From: Macrostomum hystrix
Lineage: Eukaryota; Platyhelminthes; Macrostomidae
Direction of reading: 5' to 3'
Length of the DNA: 64,000 nucleotides
Assembly (NCBI GenBank): GCA_950097015.1
Contig: CATNEN010000007.1
Location: 930,001 to 994,000 of the forward strand
Below the pieces are notes generated by a model that worked only from the letters and a program-made list of their open reading frames with translations, was not told where the DNA came from and did no database searches. How positions within the stretch are numbered: position 1 is the stretch's first letter; the number at the start of each line of letters is the position of its first letter. The position numbers and the translations under genes were made by a program. Of this stretch, positions 53,347-64,000 are shown one piece after another.

Positions 53347-56300
53347 ACCGCTAATGCATCGCGGCGGGGCTGCTATGGAGCCGAACCGGTATGGAGAGTA
53401 AGTGATTTTTAGTTTTAAGTAAGTTTAATAACTTGAAACTGGGGTTGCGGGTTTAGAGTTAGCGGAAGGGGTGGTGTGGGTGGAGTTTTAAAACTGGGGT
53501 TGTGGGTTTATACTGAGCGGAGGGTGTGAGGTGGATGGATGGAGTTTTAAAACTGGGGTTGTGGGTTTATACTGAGCGGAGGGTGTGAGGTGGATGGATG
53601 GAGTTTTAAAACTGGGGTTGTGGGTTTATACTGAGCGGAGGGTGTGAGGTGGATGGATGGAGTTTTAAAACTGGGGTTGTGGGTTTAGAATGAGCGGAGG
53701 GTGTGAGGTGGGTGGATGCAGTTTTAAAACTGGGGTTGTGGGTTTAAAGTTCGCGGAGGGTGTGGGGTGGGTGGAGTTTTAAAACTGGGGTTGCGGGTTT
53801 AGAGTGAGCGAAGGGTGTGAGGTGGGTGAATGGAGTTTTAAAACTGGTGTTGTGGGTTTAGAGTGAGCGGAGGGTGTGAGGTGGGTGGATGGAGGTTTAA
53901 AACTGGGGTTGCGGTTTTAGAGTGAGCGGAGGGTGTGAGGTGGGTGGATGGAGGTTTAAAACTGGGGTTGCGGTTTTAGAGTGAGCGGAGGGTGTGAGGT
54001 GGGTGGAGTTTTAAAACTTGGGTTACGGGTTTAGAGTGAGCGGAGGGTGTGGGGTGGGTGGAGTTTTAGAACTGGGGTTGCTAGTTGAGAGAAAAAATCT
54101 TATGCAAATAATATTATTTAACGGAGTTGCACTTATAAAATCTCCTTTGCGTTTTATCATGGCCGTATCATTGTCATAGCCGCAGAGAGTTGTGGTCTAC
54201 AACAGATACTTATTTTTTAACTATGCATTTAGCAGTAGCAGCCATGAAATCTCAGAGCTGAAATCCTCAACGATGCCAGTGCATAGTTAATGAGGTCTAT
54301 CTGAAGGTTGAGCACGTTGGAACTGGGGCCTGACACTAATCCAGTGAATTATTGATCTGGTTGCGATAGGTCTAAGGGAGAAAAGTTGAGATCGTTATTC
54401 TGCTACTAGCTAGTGGTGCCAGCTAGTGTGTGCAGCCTGTTCAACATCCAGTAGACTTGAACACGATCGCCGCGGTCTGCACTTCTTGATCATCACATGA
54501 TCAAATTAATATTTGTTTAAATGAATCCCTCTTCGTGCTGAGTGCTGTGGAATGCTCAGTCTCAACAGGGCCTATTGATTCAGGCTATTGTGCTCAAGAG
54601 AGTAAGGTCATTATATATAAATTTATATTCACGACATTCATGTCCTCTCCTCTTCTTTATGTTTGCTTTCAGCATATCGAGCGATGCTTATTCACGAAGG
54701 TGGGTGAGACTTCATTATTATGCTCATTATTAGTTTTCTAAATGCGAAATTTACTTTCTGTCAGCTTCTCCTGTGTGAGAAACATCCTGGGGGATGGTGG
54801 GGGAGAGTAGAGACTGGGTGAGAATAGATGCGGGGGGGAGAATAGAGACTGGGGAGAATAGAGACTGGAGAGAATAGAGACTGGGGAGAATAGAGACTGG
54901 GTGAAAATAGAGACTGGGTAAGAATAGAGACTGGGGAGAAAAGAGACTGGGGAGAATAGAGACTAGGGAGAATAGAGACTGGGGAGAATAGAGACTGGGG
55001 AGAATAGAGACTGGGGAGAATAGAGACTAGGGAGAATAGAGACTGGGGAGAATAGAGACTGGGGAGAACAGAGACTGGGGAGAATAGAGACTAGGGAGAA
55101 TAGAGACTTGGGAGAATAGAGACTGGGGAGAATAGAGACTGGGTGAGAATAGAGACTGGGGAGAATAGAGACTGGGGAGAATAGAGACTTATCTACTAGG
55201 GTGAGAATAGAGACTGGTTGAGAATAGAGATCGGGGAGTATAGAGACCGGGGAGAATAAAGATCGGGGAGAATAGAGACTGGGGAGAATAGAGACTGGGT
55301 GAAAATAGAGACTGGGGAGAATAGAGACTGGGGAGAATAGAGACTGGGGAGAACAGAGACTGGGGAGAATAGAGACTAGGGAGAATAGAGACTTGGGAGA
55401 ATAGAGACTGGGGAGAAAAGAGACTGGGTGAGAATAGAGACTGGGGAGAATAGAGACTGGGGAGAATAGAGACTTATCTACTAGGCTGGGTAAGAATAGA
55501 GACTGGGGAGAATAGAGACTGGGGAGAATAGAGACTGGGTGAGAATAGAGACTGGGGAGAATAGAGACTGGGGAGAACAGAGACTGGGGAGAATAGAGAC
55601 TAGGGAGAATAGAGACTTGGGAGAATAGAGACTGGGGAGAATAGAGACTGGGTGAGAATAGAGACTGGGGAGAATAGAGACTGGGGAGAATAGAGACTTA
55701 TCTACTAGGGTGAGAATAGAGACTGGTTGAGAATAGAGATCGGGGAGTATAGAGACCGGGGAGAATAGAGATCGGGGAGAATAGAGACTGGAGAGAATAG
55801 AGACTGGGGAGAATAGAGACTGGAGAGAATAAAGACTGGGGAGAATAGAGACTGGGGAGAATAGAGACTGGGGAGAATAGAGACTGGGGAGAAAAGAGAC
55901 TGGGGAGAATAGAGACTGGGGAGAATAGAGACTTATCTACTAGGGTGAGAATAGAGATCGGGGAGAATAGAGACTGGAGAGAATAGAGACTGGAGAGAAT
56001 AGAGACTGGAGAGAATAGAGACAGGAGAGAATAGAGACTGGAGAGAATAGAGACTGGAGAGAATAGAGACTGGAGAGAATAGAGACTGGAGAGAATAGAG
56101 ACTGGAGAGAATAGAGACTGGAGAGAATAGAGACTGGAGAGAATAGAGACTGGAGAGAATAGAGACTGGAGAGAATAGAGACTGGAGAGAATAGAGACTG
56201 GAGAGAATAGAGACTGGGGAGAATAGAGACTGGGGAGAATAGAGACTGGGTGAGAATAGAGACTGGGGAGAATAGAGACTAGGGAGAATAGAGACTGGGT

Positions 56301-59300
56301 GAGAATAGATGCGGGGGGGAGAATAGAGACTGGGGAGAATAGAGACTGGGTGAGAATAGAGATCGGGGAGAATAGAGACTGGAGAGAATAGAGACTGGAG
56401 AGAATAGAGACTGGAGAGAATAGAGACTGGAGAGAATAGAGACTGGAGAGAATAGAGACTGGAGAGAATAGAGACTGGAGAGAATAGAGACTGGAGAGAA
56501 TAGAGACTGGAGAGAATAGAGACTGGAGAGAATAGAGACTGGAGAGAATAGAGACTGGAGAGAATAGAGACTGGAGAGAATAGAGACTGGAGAGAATAGA
56601 GACTGGAGAGAATAGAGACTGGGGAGAATAGAGACTGGGGAGAATAGAGACTGGGTGAGAATAGAGACTGGGGAGAATAGAGACTAGGGAGAATAGAGAC
56701 TGGGTGAGAATAGATGCGGGGGGGAGAATAGAGACTGGGGAGAATAGAGACTGGGTGAGAATAGAGACTGGGGAGAATAGAGACTGGAGAGAATAGAGAC
56801 TGGGGAGAATAGAGATCGGGGATAATAGAGACCGGGGAGAATAGAGATCGGGGCGAATAGATACTGGGAAGAATAGAGACTGGGGAGTGATAGAGTAACA
56901 GTAGAATAATAATTGCCAATAACCGACTCAGTGCAGTCTGTTGTTTTAATTTTTTTCTGTTTGAATTTCAGGCAGCAGTTCATGTCCTTCTACTACTCCA
57001 GCTCAGAGGATGAGCAGTACAGGCCTTATCCTTCGTTTCCCCCGCCGCCGCCATCACTAACAACCACAGCCACCACCAGCGCTGACGAGCGCGACAGAGT
57101 TGGGTGAGTGAGACAACAGTAGGATAAGAGTGAGACAAAAGTAGGATAAAAGTGAGACAAGAGTAGGATGAGAGTGAGACAAAAGTAGGATAAAAGTGAG
57201 ACAAGAGTAGGATGAGAGTGAGACAAAAGTAGGATAAAAGTGAGACAAGAGTAGGATGAGAGTGAGACAAAAGTAGGATAAAAGTGAGACAAGAGTAGGA
57301 TGAGAGTGAGACAAAAGTAGGATAAAAGTGAGACAAGAGTAGGATGAGAGTGAGACAAAAGTAGGATAAAAGTGAGACAAGAGTAGGATGAGAGTGAGAC
57401 AAAAGTAGGATAAAAGTGAGACAAGAGTAGGATGAGAGTGAGACAAAAGTAGGATAAAAGTGAGACAAGAGTAGGATGAGAGTGAGACAAAAGTAGGATA
57501 AAAGTGAGACAAGAGTAGGATGAGAGTGAGACGAAAGTAGGATGAGAGTGTAACTAGAGTAGGATGAGAGTGAGACAAGAGTAGGATGAGAGTGAGACAA
57601 GAGTAGGATGAGAGTGAGACTAGAGTCGGATGAGAGTGAGACTAGAGTAAGACTAGAGTTAGACAAGAGTAGGATGAGAGTGAGACAAGAGTAGGATGAG
57701 AGTGAAGCTAGAGTAGGATGAGAGTGAGACAAGAGTAGGATGAGAGTGAGACTAGAGTCGGATGAGAGTGAGACAAGAGTAAGACTAGAGTTAGACAAGA
57801 GTAGGATGAGAGTGAGACAAGAGTAGGATGAGAGTGAGACTAGAGTCGGATGAGAGTGAGACAAGAGTAAGACTAGAGTTAGACAATAGTAGGATGATAG
57901 TGAGACAAGAGTAGGATGAGAGTGAAGCTAGAGTAGGATGAGAGTGAGACAAGAGTAGGATGAGAGTGTAACTAGAGTAGGATGAGAGTGAGACTAGATT
58001 AGGATGAGAGTGGGGCAAGAGAAGGATGAGAGTGAGACAAGAGTAGGATGAGAGTGAGACAAGAGTAGGATGAGAGTGAGACAAAAGTAGGATGAGAGTG
58101 AAGCTAGAGTAGGATGAGAGTGTAACTAGAGTAGGATGAGAGTGAGACTAGATTAGGATGGGAGTGAGACAAGAGTAGGATGAGAGTGAGACAAGAGTAG
58201 GATGAGAGTGAGACTAGAGTAGGATGAGAGTGAGACTAGATTAGGATGAGAGTGGGGCAAGAGTAGGATGAGAGTGAGACAAGAGTAAGACTAGAGTTAG
58301 ACAAGAGTAGGATAAGAGTGAGACAAGAGTAAGACTAGAGTTAGACAAGAGTAGGTAGATACTCAAATCATACGGCTCATCGATTGCTCAAGTATATTTA
58401 GGTTTTAAAAGTTAAAAGCCAAAGCTACCGCTGCAATTAATTGCTTGCTATTAAATTACTGACTGCCAACAATTGCATGTCTGTAAATAGCATTCTAGAG
58501 TTATTTCTCTCAAATAAATTATTTAAGCAAACAATTTGGCCTAAAATAGATTGTTTCAAACCCTGCGTCATTTTGCTCTACCTAGATACTATCTGTTAAG
58601 ATTTTTACCCCAACTGTCATGAGATTTTGATCGGCCAGTTGGGTTGGATGGGGTAAATCATGGGGTCCGCCCACGCATTTCTGCTATTTAGCAACTAAAT
58701 AGTTTATGATTGATTCTAGCAGTCATGGAGCTTCCTAAAATTAGGTAAAATTAGGAAATTCTGATGCACTACTCGGAGAAAAACCATAATTGTGTGTCTA
58801 ATTGTTTTATCTAGTGAGCTGTGCTTAAATAAAGTTCTCAAATACGAAAATTAGCAAAGTTGAACTTCAGAAAAGTTCATAAGTTCATTCGATAGGTAGC
58901 TCGTATTGATGTTTTCCACAAGTAAGGCAACATTTCGCTAAAATCTGGCAATTATTAAAAAGTTTTCTGCATTACAACATTACCAGGCCGCATTCTTATT
59001 CACAGTGGGCACAGGAGGGCTGCGGGCAATGGCACATCATTTGGTGACACTAGACCCGCAAACAGCGAGTAGGCGATTCTGCCGACATTCGGCTGACTCC
59101 TGAGCACACACGCACACAGGTGTGTACATCTGCCCTGACTTTCTCATCGTCAGGCAATGTACACTCTCACTGTGCCTTGGAGGCTGGCCCTCAAGGGCGT
59201 GAATTGCACGACAAGCCCCCAAGCCTTCTCTCCGCGGCTGCGCCCCAAAATAATGTGGCCTCGCCGCGGAATCGAGCTCAGGGACCTTGGTGTGAGAGGC

Positions 59301-62300
59301 AAACGCGACAACCGCTCTGCCACCGACCCCCTTGATGTACATCCTTGTTTGAGTGCGTGTGTGTTAGCAGTAACATGTTGGAATGCCAGTCAAAGTAGTT
59401 CAGAACTAAAAAAAGATCTGTAAAAGTACACAGTAGCTTCAATCAATGCCATGCAGACAGTTTTTTAAGCGCATTTCCCACCCACAGCCCAGGCAGGGGA
59501 TAAATTTGAAGCAGCCGGAATAGCAGGAAATCCTGAATGCTGCCAGACCAATCAATTCTTAGAAATTCCCATATTCCCCAGTCCTCATATTTCGTTTAAA
59601 TCGAGCTCATATCTCCATTTTATATACTTAATTCCCATTCTGGATATCGGCAGCCCCGGGGGATTGCAAAATACATTTTCTGATCCGCATTGGATAGGGC
59701 TGCCCTGCACCAAAAGCATGCACTTCTACTGATTCTATCCGATACAATGAGCAGCTACTCATCTCTCGCATGGTCCGCTGACCCGTCCCTTGAGGATTTC
59801 TGGCCAAGGGCAGTTTAGCCCAGCCACTGCACCCCCATCCGGATCCAAATCAGAGCTGCTTTGCTAATTCGCTTTCTTTTGCGAGTTCTGAGCACACATG
59901 AGCATACATGAGCATACATGAGCATACATGAGCATACATGAGCATACATGAGCATACATGAGCACACATGAGCATACATGAGCACACATGAGCACACATA
60001 GAGCACTCACAGATCACACGCGGCCCCTTCATAGGCTCGATATATTACTATTTCCCAGAAGTATTTATTCCCAGATATGTTTTGATCATAATCAACTTAT
60101 TTTCCCTATTGCCTCATAGCCACCACAGTTCATCTTAGCCTCACAGTGCCGTGGCGTCTGACATAGATAACAAAGGCCCCTTAGTTCGAATCGAAAAGTA
60201 CTTCCCCTTCCCTCACCTTCTCTCTTCCTTCTTCTTCCCCTTCCTTTATCTTCCCCTTCCTTCATCTTCCCCTTCCTTTATCTTCCCCTTCCTTCATCTT
60301 CCCCTTCCTTCATCTTCCCCTTCCTTTATCTTCCCCTTCCTTCATCTTCCCCTTCCTTCATCATCCCCTTCCTTCATCTCCCCTTCCTTCATCTTCCCCT
60401 TCCTTCATCTCCCCTTCATTCATCTTCCCCTTCCTTCATCTTCCCCTTCCTTCATCTCCCCTTCCTTCATCTTCCCCTTCCTTTATCATCCCCTTCCTTC
60501 ATCTTCCCCTTCCTTTATCTTCCCCTTCCTTCATCTTCCCCTTCCTTCATCATCCCCTTCCTTCATCTCCCCTTCCTTCATCTTCCCCTTCCTTCATCTC
60601 CCCTTCATTCATCTTCCCCTTCCTTCATCTTCCCCTTCCTTCATCATCCCCTTCCTTCATCTTCCCCTTCCTTCATCTTCCCCTTCCTTCATCTTCCCCT
60701 TCCTTCATCTTCCCCTTCCTTCATCTTCCCCTTCCTTCATCTTCCCCTTCCTTCATCTTCCCCTTCCTTCATCTCCCCTTCCTTCATCTTCCCCTTCCTT
60801 CATCTCCCCTTCCTTCATCTTCCCCTTCCTTCATCTTCCCCTTCCTTTATCTTCCCCTTCCTTCATCTTCCCATTTTTCATTCCTTCCCTTGTTTCCTTG
60901 AATTTCGCATCCCCATTTCTTGCATGATTTCCTCCAGCCAGCCTAAGGCAGCAGGTATTGTTAGAGAAGTTTGAGTTGATGGAATTAATTAGCAATCCAT
61001 TCTGTATGCCGTATTTGCATTAGTAATGGCTAGCCCCACAGTAGGAAACATGAGAAGCAGCACCTGAGTGCATGTGAAGGCATTCAGACTGTAATTATGG
61101 CCAACCCCATCGCATACAGGCCTTAGCATTCTAAGCAGCTGATTTCTGTGAACCATGGCTACAGTAGGCAACCGTTTCACAAACCATTGTTCGTTGCTGC
61201 ACTGCTCAGACTTCCCTTCTAGTCTCCCAAAATGGAGGCGGCATTGTTTAAAAAAGGAGAAGGATAGAACGAGAGTAGAGAGAAGGAGAGTAGAGAGAAG
61301 GAGAGTAGAGAGAAGGAGAGTAGAGAGAAGGAGAGTAGAGAGAAGGAGAGTAGAGAGAAGGAGAGTAGAGAGAAGGAGAGTAGAGAGAAGGAGAGTAGAG
61401 AGAAGGAGAGTAGAGAGAAGGAGAGTAGAGAGAAGGAGAGTAGAGAGAAGGAGAGTAGACAGAAGGAGAGTAGAGAGAAGGAGAGTAGAGAGAAGGAGAG
61501 TAGAGAGAAGGAGAGTAGAGAGAAGGAGAGTAGAGAGAAGGAGAGTAGAGAGAAGGAGAGTAGAGAGAAGGAGAGTAGAGAGAAGGAGAGTAGAGAGAAG
61601 GAGAGTAGAGAGAATGAGAGTAGAGAGAAGGAGAGTAGACAGAAGGAGAGTAGAGAGAAGGAGAGTAGAGAGAAGGAGAGTAGAGAGAAGGAGAGTAGAG
61701 AGAAGGAGAGTAGAGAGAAGGAGAGTAGAGAGAAGGAGAGTAGAGAGAAGGAGAGTAGACAGAAGGAGAGTAGAGAGAAGGAGAGTAGAGAGAAGGAGAG
61801 TAGAGAGAAGGAGAGTAGAGAGAAGGAGAGTAGACAGAAGGAGAGTAGAGAGAAGGAGAGTAGAGAGAAGGAGAGTAGAGAGAAGGAGAGTAGAGAGAAG
61901 GAGAGTAGACAGAAGGAGAGTAGAGAGAAGGAGAGTAGAGAGAAGGAGAGTAGAGAGAAGGAGAGTAGAGAGAAGGAGAGTAGAGAGAAGGAGAGTAGAC
62001 AGAAGGAGAGTAGAGAGAAGGAGAGTAGAGAGAAGGAGAGTAGAGAGAAGGAGAGTAGAGAGAAGGAGAGTAGAGAGAAGGAGAGTAGAGAGAAGGAGAG
62101 TAGAGAGAAGGAGAGTAGAGAGAAGGAGAGTAGAGAGAAGGAGAGTAGAGAGAAGGAGAGTAGAGAGAAGGAGAGTAGAGAGAAGGAGAGTAGAGAGAAG
62201 GAGAGTTGACAGAAGACACTGAGACTGCTAGCTTACAATAAGAACAGCGGAAAAAAGTTCAGAATTGAGTAGGTTTTACCGCTCCATCATTTCCCCGCTG

Positions 62301-62901
62301 AGTTCCCCATCCCGCCAGCCACCTCAATTAGTGAAATCCCGAATCCCTAGACAGTGTTCACAGAATTCAGATTGTGTGAAGGGGGGCTGCAATCAGTAAT
62401 GACACTCAGCTTGACCCAATCTGCAGCTGTGTCCTGAATTGGGAGGGCTGAATCAAGTCGCTCTTGAGTGCCAGTCATATTTTAGCTTTGCCAGTCGGAT
62501 TTCGCATTTCCGGATCAACTCAGCGTGTGCGTGTGGCTGAAAGTAGGACCAGGCTCATAAAACTCGCGTCTGTTCAGTCAGAGCAAATTTTTTATGTCCG
62601 ATAGTCAGGCGATTTTGGCGCCGTACTTAAATTATGAGTAAAACATAAACGAAAAAATTTGTGTTGCTACTTAGACGAGTAGCCTGTTAAAATGGAATAA
62701 ACAAGTCGTTCTTATTGTTTTTTAGATCCAATGCGAGGGAGCCAAGAAATGCCTACTGTGACAGGTGTGTGCAACTTCAAAATGCATTGTAGAGATCTAG
62801 TACATTAGCATTGCCATGGCAAACGTGATAAACCATTTCAGATATGACGAATATCGATATGGCAGGGAATTTAGTCCTGCCAGCTCCAGCGGCGAGAGAA
62901 G
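45164..62901 (+). CDS. UNC13: UNC13/Munc13 orthologue, N-terminal part (first ten coding exons)
   Basis: Exons joined in phase: 45164-45185, 45641-45770, 46751-46868, 47930-48053, 52241-52264, 52407-52468, 53048-53397, 56972-57103, 62726-62764 and 62842-62901; about 353 residues, continuing past the right edge. The start [20 protein letters not shown] and following [49 protein letters not shown] and [11 protein letters not shown] match the N-terminal C2A domain of Munc13-1/2, which binds RIM and homodimerises. Next are RLKASRDEE and DSDYTSDYN, as in the Munc13 linker, then Ala, Gln and Pro runs. C1, MUN and C2B would lie beyond the window. UNC13 opens syntaxin to prime synaptic vesicles. Two donors (exon 4 G|GTTGGT, exon 5 G|GTTTCA) are weak but phase-consistent. 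Every large intron contains minisatellites. Confidence 0.9.
46875..47890 (+). repeat. Minisatellite, ~28-bp unit, filling UNC13 intron 3
   Basis: About thirty-five copies of ACTAATCCCTGATCCTCCAA plus CACCCATT or CACACCTG start within ten bases of the donor at 46869 and end about 40 bp before the acceptor at 47929. A longer ~120-bp composite (ending CACTAATGATCC) recurs at 47.05-47.40 kb. Confidence 0.95.
48490..49310 (+). repeat. Minisatellite, 17-bp then 13-bp units (UNC13 intron 4)
   Basis: The 17-bp unit TCTGTTCTAGATGTCCG (with GTG and CTG variants) runs to about 49110. It then gives way to a near-perfect 13-bp unit GCCTGTTCTAGAT at 49140-49300. Every unit holds an XbaI-type TCTAGA core. 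Confidence 0.95.
49311..51650. other. Remainder of UNC13 intron 4
   Basis: No exon is recognised. A GC-richer stretch at 50.0-50.3 kb includes a (CA)n run at 50333-50360 and could hold an alternative promoter or unrecognised exon. The rest is AT-rich. Confidence 0.35.
51690..52078 (+). repeat. CT-rich minisatellite (UNC13 intron 4)
   Basis: Units related to CCCTCTCTGCCTCTCCCTCT with CTACCCCTCT make a nearly pure pyrimidine tract about 160 bp upstream of the acceptor at 52240. Confidence 0.9.
53430..54085 (+). repeat. Minisatellite, ~59-bp unit, at the 5' end of UNC13 intron 7
   Basis: About eleven copies of a unit starting GTTTTAAAACTGGGGTTGTG and ending GAGGTGGATGGATGGA lie close after the donor at 53398. 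G-runs are all on the coding strand. Confidence 0.94.
54790..56895 (+). repeat. 2.1-kb minisatellite, 16-bp unit (UNC13 intron 7)
   Basis: GAGAATAGAGACTGGG and close variants repeat well over 100 times and reach about 75 bp from the acceptor at 56971. Larger blocks are duplicated: the marker GACTTATCTACTAGG occurs near 55188, 55471, 55697 and 55931, and the GGAGAGAATAGAGACT block plus the GATGCGGGGGGGAG marker recurs twice at 55.97-56.32 and 56.37-56.73 kb. Almost all purines lie on the plus strand. Confidence 0.95.
57108..58355 (+). repeat. Minisatellite, 22-bp unit, starting at the donor of UNC13 intron 8
   Basis: About fifty-five copies of GAGTGAGACAAGAGTAGGAT plus GA start directly after the donor GG|GTGAGTGAGACAA. 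The first unit effectively includes the 5' splice site, and later units repeat the GTGAGAC core. Confidence 0.95.
58985..59332 (-). mobile_element. tRNA-derived SINE in UNC13 intron 8
   Basis: The same family and orientation as the 15.9-kb copy: the tRNA-like head TCGGTGGCAGAGCGG lies near 59315-59330, the B box GAGCTCGATTCC near 59270-59285, and the tail CTGCGGGCAATGGCACATCATT near 59017-59040. No clear target duplication or (ATT)n tail was found, so the 3' end may have decayed. It lies antisense to UNC13. Confidence 0.82.
59889..60002 (+). repeat. 10-bp tandem repeat (UNC13 intron 8)
   Basis: About eleven copies of CATGAGCATA or CATGAGCACA. Confidence 0.95.
60195..60885 (+). repeat. Homopyrimidine minisatellite, 16-bp unit (UNC13 intron 8)
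   Basis: About forty-three copies of CTTCCCCTTCCTTCAT, with CTCCCC and TTTAT variants; almost pure pyrimidine on the plus strand. Confidence 0.95.
61268..62214 (+). repeat. Homopurine minisatellite, 15-bp unit, ~63 copies (UNC13 intron 8)
   Basis: GAGAGTAGAGAGAAG repeats almost perfectly. The main variant, GAGAGTAGACAGAAG, recurs near 61459, 61639, 61759, 61834, 61909 and 61999. Apart from one T per unit it is pure purine on the plus strand, the opposite strand bias to the array at 60.2-60.9 kb. Confidence 0.97.
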
Positions 62902-62944
62902 GTTTGAGCACTTTGTCACGATTTGCATTCAATTTACCCTGACT

Positions 62945-64000
62945 GACTTTGTCCTACCCTCTCTGACTCTGTCCTACCCTCTCTGACTCTGTCCTACCCT
63001 CTCTGACTCTGTCCTACCCTCTCTGACTCTGTCCTACCCTCTCTGACTCTGTCCTACCCTCTCTGACTCTGTCCTACCCTCTCTGACTCTGTCCTACCCT
63101 CTCTGACTCTGTCCTACCCTCTCTGACTCTGTCCTACCCTCTCTGACTCTGTCCTACCATCTCTGACTCTGTCCTACCCTCTCTGACTCTGTCCAACCAT
63201 CTCTGACTCTGTCCTACCCTCTCTGACTCTTTCCTACCCTCTCTGACTCTGTCCTACCTCTCTGACTCTGTCCTACCCTCTCTGACTCTTTCCTACCCTC
63301 TCTGACTCTTTCCTCTGTCCTACCCTCTCTGACTCTGTCCAACCATCTCTGACTCTTTCCTACCCTCTCTGACTCTGTCCTACCTCTCTGACTCTTTCCT
63401 ACCCTCTCTGACTCTGTCCTACCCTCTCTGACTCTTTCCTCTGTCCTACCCTCTCTGACTCTTTCCTACCCTCTCTGACTCTGTCCTACCCTCTCTGACT
63501 CTGTCCAACCATCTCTGACTCTTTCCTACCCTCTCTGACTCTGTCCTACCTCTCTGACTCTGTCCTACCCTCTCTGACTCTTTCCTACCCTCTCTGACTC
63601 TTTCCTCTGTCCTACCCTCTCTGACTCTGTCCTACCATCTCTGACTCTGTCCTACCCTCTCTGACTCTGTCCAACCATCTCTGACTCTGTCCTACCCTCT
63701 CTGACTCTTTCCTACCCTCTCTGACTCTGTCCTACCTCTCTGACTCTGTCCTACCCTCTCTGACTCTTTCCTACCCTCTCTGACTCTTTCCTCTGTCCTA
63801 CCCTCTCTGACTCTGTCCAACCATCTCTGACTCTTTCCTACCCTCTCTGACTCTGTCCTACCTCTCTGACTCTTTCCTACCCTCTCTGACTCTGTCCTAC
63901 CCTCTCTGACTCTTTCCTCTGTCCTACCCTCTCTGACTCTTTCCTACCCTCTCTGACTCTGTCCTACCCTCTCTGACTCTGTCCAACCATCTCTGACTCT
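62945..64000 (+). repeat. Minisatellite, 20-bp unit, running off the right edge (UNC13 intron 10)
   Basis: CTCTCTGACTCTGTCCTACC repeats more than 50 times from about 40 bp after the donor at 62902. Higher-order blocks marked by TTTCCTCTGTCC and CCAACCATC recur from about 63300 onward (TTTCCTCTGTCC near 63310, 63438, 63600, 63790 and 63912). Its right end is not in the window. Confidence 0.96.

Noticed and set aside
55933-58084. Minus-strand ORFs of 100-330 codons at 55.9-58.1 kb
   Set aside because: Translations of 16- and 22-bp repeats in UNC13 introns; no start context, splice sites or non-repeat sequence.
60151-60927. 258-codon ORF rich in Pro, Ser and Phe
   Set aside because: Translation of the 16-bp homopyrimidine array inside UNC13 intron 8.
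61155-62222. 355-codon plus-strand and 323-codon minus-strand ORFs at 61.2-62.2 kb
   Set aside because: A perfect 15-bp repeat is open in several frames by arithmetic; the RRRVE and SPSLY peptides are artefacts.

Overview
The window is animal nuclear DNA: genes split by GT-AG introns, standard stop codons, and orthologues of metazoan-specific proteins (UNC13, ANKFN1, TTLL4). CAG-rich coding exons, tRNA-derived SINEs, DNA transposons and very repeat-rich introns suggest an invertebrate. A flatworm or other spiralian is my guess, but the sequence does not fix the taxon.

Layout. 1-710 (-): 5' part of a secreted-protein gene running off the left edge. 2246-7434: a Foldback-like transposon with long inverted arms of about 177-bp tandem repeats and a 9-bp target duplication, holding one LTR and a gag ORF. 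9195-14765 (+): a 1,779-aa coiled-coil, tail-anchored golgin-like protein with a 72-bp coding minisatellite. 15838-16230: a SINE with a 12-bp target duplication. 17767-27733 (+): TTLL4-type tubulin polyglutamylase, six exons joined in phase. 29354-34631 (-): ANKFN1/wide-awake orthologue, five exons joined in phase, convergent with TTLL4. 36231-36919 (-): dead mariner copy. 37312-37587 (-): TRIAP1/Mdm35. 38077-40166 (-): six-finger C2H2 protein, with a SINE in its intron that is itself split by a hAT-like MITE. 41090-43565: an unrecognised 2.46-kb DNA transposon with 16-bp inverted ends, an 8-bp target duplication and a 359-codon ORF. 45164-62901 (+): the first ten coding exons of UNC13/Munc13, continuing past the right edge.

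The genes do not form a functional cluster. TTLL4 modifies tubulin, UNC13 primes synaptic vesicles, ANKFN1/WAKE is a neuronal regulator, the golgin would tether Golgi membranes, and TRIAP1 shuttles phospholipid in mitochondria.

The dominant feature is that almost every intron from 20 kb to 64 kb carries its own minisatellite (units 10-59 bp, mostly 15-28), each of a different sequence. Several fill the intron from donor to acceptor. These arrays generate long spurious ORFs on both strands, which are not annotated as genes. Exon joins below were worked out by hand from splice consensus, reading phase and remembered family similarity; no searches were run.
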